This document shows positions 62,762-64,000 of a stretch of DNA of 64,000 nt, in pieces. The first letter of the stretch is position 1. The number at the start of each line of letters is the position of its first letter. Origin of the DNA: an uncultured Clostridia bacterium (GTDB taxonomy: Bacteria; Bacillota; Clostridia; Oscillospirales; Acutalibacteraceae). Position numbers and translations under genes: made by a program. Under the pieces are notes generated by a model. It ran no database searches. It was not told the DNA's origin and saw only the letters and a list, made by a program, of their open reading frames with translations. The stretch lies in the NCBI GenBank assembly GCA_947630835.1, contig CANRIZ010000006.1:30501-94500 (forward strand), in the 5' to 3' direction.

Positions 62762-62804
62762 TTTTAAATAAAAGCGACTCCGAAATGACCAGAGCCGCTT
62801 TATA
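62762..62804 (-). terminator. Terminator between small membrane pair and larE
   Basis: Minus-strand AAGCGGCTC / GGAGTCGCTT stem with TTTTATTT tail, ending directly before larE. Confidence 0.65.
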
Positions 62805-62815
62805 AAATTCGTAAA

Positions 62816-63133
62816 CTATTTTTTGTTCTTAAAAAGTGCCGCTCTGACTGAGCCTTTTGGGTCTTTTATAAGCAAAACGACTACCCAGATTACAAGCGCA
62901 AGGGCGATTACGGAAAGCCCGAGGTAGGCGTCGTTGAGCATATCGGCTGGCGAAGGCTTGAAAAACTCCGAGCCAAGCTCGATGTATTCAAAAACAGCGT
63001 CAACAAACCACATTATCGACGCTCCCCAAAACATCCAACACAGGACGCCGACCTTCATTTTATCGTCGGGAGCGTTTTTGTACCAGACGGCTGTGCTTAT
63101 TACCGCCGCAAAAACCGACAAAAGCAAGGTCAT
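62816..63133 (-). CDS. Small membrane protein, unknown
   Basis: 105 residues with ATG 63133, which overlaps the neighbour's stop (ATGA). Three hydrophobic stretches (about 1-18, 29-50, 75-95). Ends KKDPKGSVRAALFKNKK-like (LLIKDPKGS...). No function known. It forms a coupled pair with the next gene. Confidence 0.7.
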   Translation of the reverse strand: MTLLLSVFAAVISTAVWYKNAPDDKMKVGVLCWMFWGASIMWFVDAVFEYIELGSEFFKPSPADMLNDAYLGLSVIALALVIWVVVLLIKDPKGSVRAALFKNKK

Positions 63134-63558
63134 TGTATATTTCCCTCTGCCCTTTCGCAAGCGTTTGATTTTCTTTCGGCAATATGCGCAACCAAAAGCA
63201 TTACGCCCCAAATTGCGGTAGTGAGCAAAGCCATCGCTACGCCCGCAGTACCCATTTCATACAGCATTTCGGCAGCGTCCTGCGGATTTGACGCCGCGGT
63301 GAGAAACGGAAAATACGGCGCTATTTCACCGTGCCAAATATGCTCGAACAAAAGCAGAACCGAACCGCCCAAGAGAAGATTGGTAAGCCAACGAAGCTTC
63401 CTTGAAAACGGTATTTTATACTGCTTTGCTTCTTCTTTGTTTACAGAGATTTCCGCATTTTCGCAAACGGGAGAAATTTTCTTTTCCCTGTTCTTTGCAA
63501 TATTTGCAGCTGCCGCGGTCACGATAGCCTCGGCGGCGGGTACCAAAAAGCAAGCCAT
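63130..63558 (-). CDS. Small membrane protein, unknown, paired
   Basis: 142 residues. MACFLVPAAEAIVTAAAANI is a recurrent opening in hypothetical proteins of gut clostridia; two further helices lie at about 62-75 and 105-128. AAAGGAG before the ATG and a consensus promoter at 63605-63633. Function unknown. Confidence 0.72.
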   Translation of the reverse strand: MACFLVPAAEAIVTAAAANIAKNREKKISPVCENAEISVNKEEAKQYKIPFSRKLRWLTNLLLGGSVLLLFEHIWHGEIAPYFPFLTAASNPQDAAEMLYEMGTAGVAMALLTTAIWGVMLLVAHIAERKSNACERAEGNIQ

Positions 63559-63604
63559 AACAACAACTCCTTTATATTTTCATATTTTATTTACTTCGGT
63601 AAAG

Positions 63605-63633
63605 ATTATATCAAAGATAAAAATCAATGTCAA
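63605..63633 (-). promoter_or_regulatory. Consensus promoter of the small membrane pair
   Basis: Minus-strand TTGACA (63628-63633), 17-nt spacer, TATAAT (63605-63610). Confidence 0.85.
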
Positions 63634-63654
63634 GAATACTACCTGCTTTCGATA

Positions 63655-64000
63655 TTATTTGTCGGGCTGCTGACCGTCGTGCGCCCGCCACATACATTCG
63701 CCGAAATTCATCTCGGTAAAAACCGCCTTAAATGAAGAATTTTCGGGACTGCACGCATATACTCCGAAAGAAACCTCGTCCGCCCCTTCAAACATATGGC
63801 AAACCCGCATTTGAGAAAAATCCCTGCCGTTCTCGGAACACTCGATTAAAAAATCCGATTCCCTGCGACTTAAACGGTACCACATACTTTTAACCGAAGC
63901 CGGTATAACGGTGGTAGCCCAATCCGAATGCTCATGTACGGTAAAGAAGCAAGCAACCGAAAACAATAGATAGACCGCCAGCACTACACTATTCCGAACC
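63655..64000 (-). CDS. C-terminal part of a DUF1349 protein (partial)
   Basis: Runs off the right edge. HSDWATTVIPASVKSMWYRLSRRESDFLIE and FGVYACSPENSSFKAVFTEM match the end of DUF1349 (concanavalin-like) proteins, which usually read GYSDWATTDI at the first block. The residues before HSDW (LLFSVACFFTVHE) do not match the expected sequence, so a frameshift or divergent end upstream is possible. The frame stays open to the window edge. Confidence 0.65.
   Translation of the reverse strand, partial: VRNSVVLAVYLLFSVACFFTVHEHSDWATTVIPASVKSMWYRLSRRESDFLIECSENGRDFSQMRVCHMFEGADEVSFGVYACSPENSSFKAVFTEMNFGECMWRAHDGQQPDK

Overview
The window looks like chromosome of a gut-type, low-to-mid GC anaerobic Firmicute (Clostridia, probably Oscillospiraceae/Ruminococcaceae-like). 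The reasons are T-box leaders, strong AGGAGG ribosome sites, near-consensus sigma-A promoters (TTGACA-17-TATAAT), a dockerin-bearing secreted protein, 2-hydroxyacyl-CoA dehydratase-type proteins and a bacillus-type gene order dnaX-ybaB-recR. This assignment is inference; no 16S rRNA is present.

Layout. 1-5.8 kb: start of a probable trpE behind a Trp T-box, an ispD-ispF-small membrane protein cluster, an aspartate aminotransferase, a sulfatase and manA. 5.8-9.5 kb: FMN riboswitch-ribU, SAM-I riboswitch-metK, then a secreted leucine-rich-repeat/dockerin protein behind an unexplained structured leader. 9.6-13.3 kb: pheST behind a Phe T-box. 13.4-19.4 kb: two SDR-family genes and a GntR(YtrA)-ABC ATPase-permease operon. 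19.4-23.9 kb: cstA-like transporter, malic enzyme, glpK. 24-28.3 kb: SRP RNA, dnaX, ybaB, recR, smpB and tmRNA, followed by three perfect 176-bp tandem repeats whose ends mimic the tmRNA 3' end. 28.3-34 kb: truncated methyltransferase, tag, pepD, yfcE, then thyA-dfrA-flavodoxin-trx on the minus strand.

34-39.3 kb is the most unusual part. A tightly overlapping minus-strand operon holds a CooC-type ATPase, two 2-hydroxyacyl-CoA-dehydratase-like subunits, their HgdC-like ATP-dependent activator, a previously easy-to-miss 52-residue membrane protein and a protein resembling CO dehydrogenase/acetyl-CoA synthase-associated proteins. No CoA-transferase or hydroxyacid dehydrogenase lies beside it, so it may be an uncharacterised ATP-driven low-potential reductase with a metal-maturation ATPase.

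39.4-54.5 kb: hypothetical membrane proteins, a GDYXXLXY/DUF2157-type pair with a fused HTH, a large HTH protein, a glycine riboswitch-agcS unit, a split chromate transporter, a VanY-type carboxypeptidase whose promoter spacer contains a G11 tract (possible phase variation), an orphan solute-binding lipoprotein, a BvgS-like hybrid kinase and a CapK-like adenylate-forming enzyme. 54.9-64 kb: initiator tRNA, a wall-anchored alpha/beta hydrolase with a long leader, a GH2 glycosidase, the nickel-pincer cofactor genes larE-larB-larC (no larA here), a pair of small membrane proteins and the end of a DUF1349-like gene.

Two nickel-related maturation themes (CooC-like and LarEBC) occur 21 kb apart. 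No CRISPR array, intact prophage, integrase, transposase or replication origin was seen.
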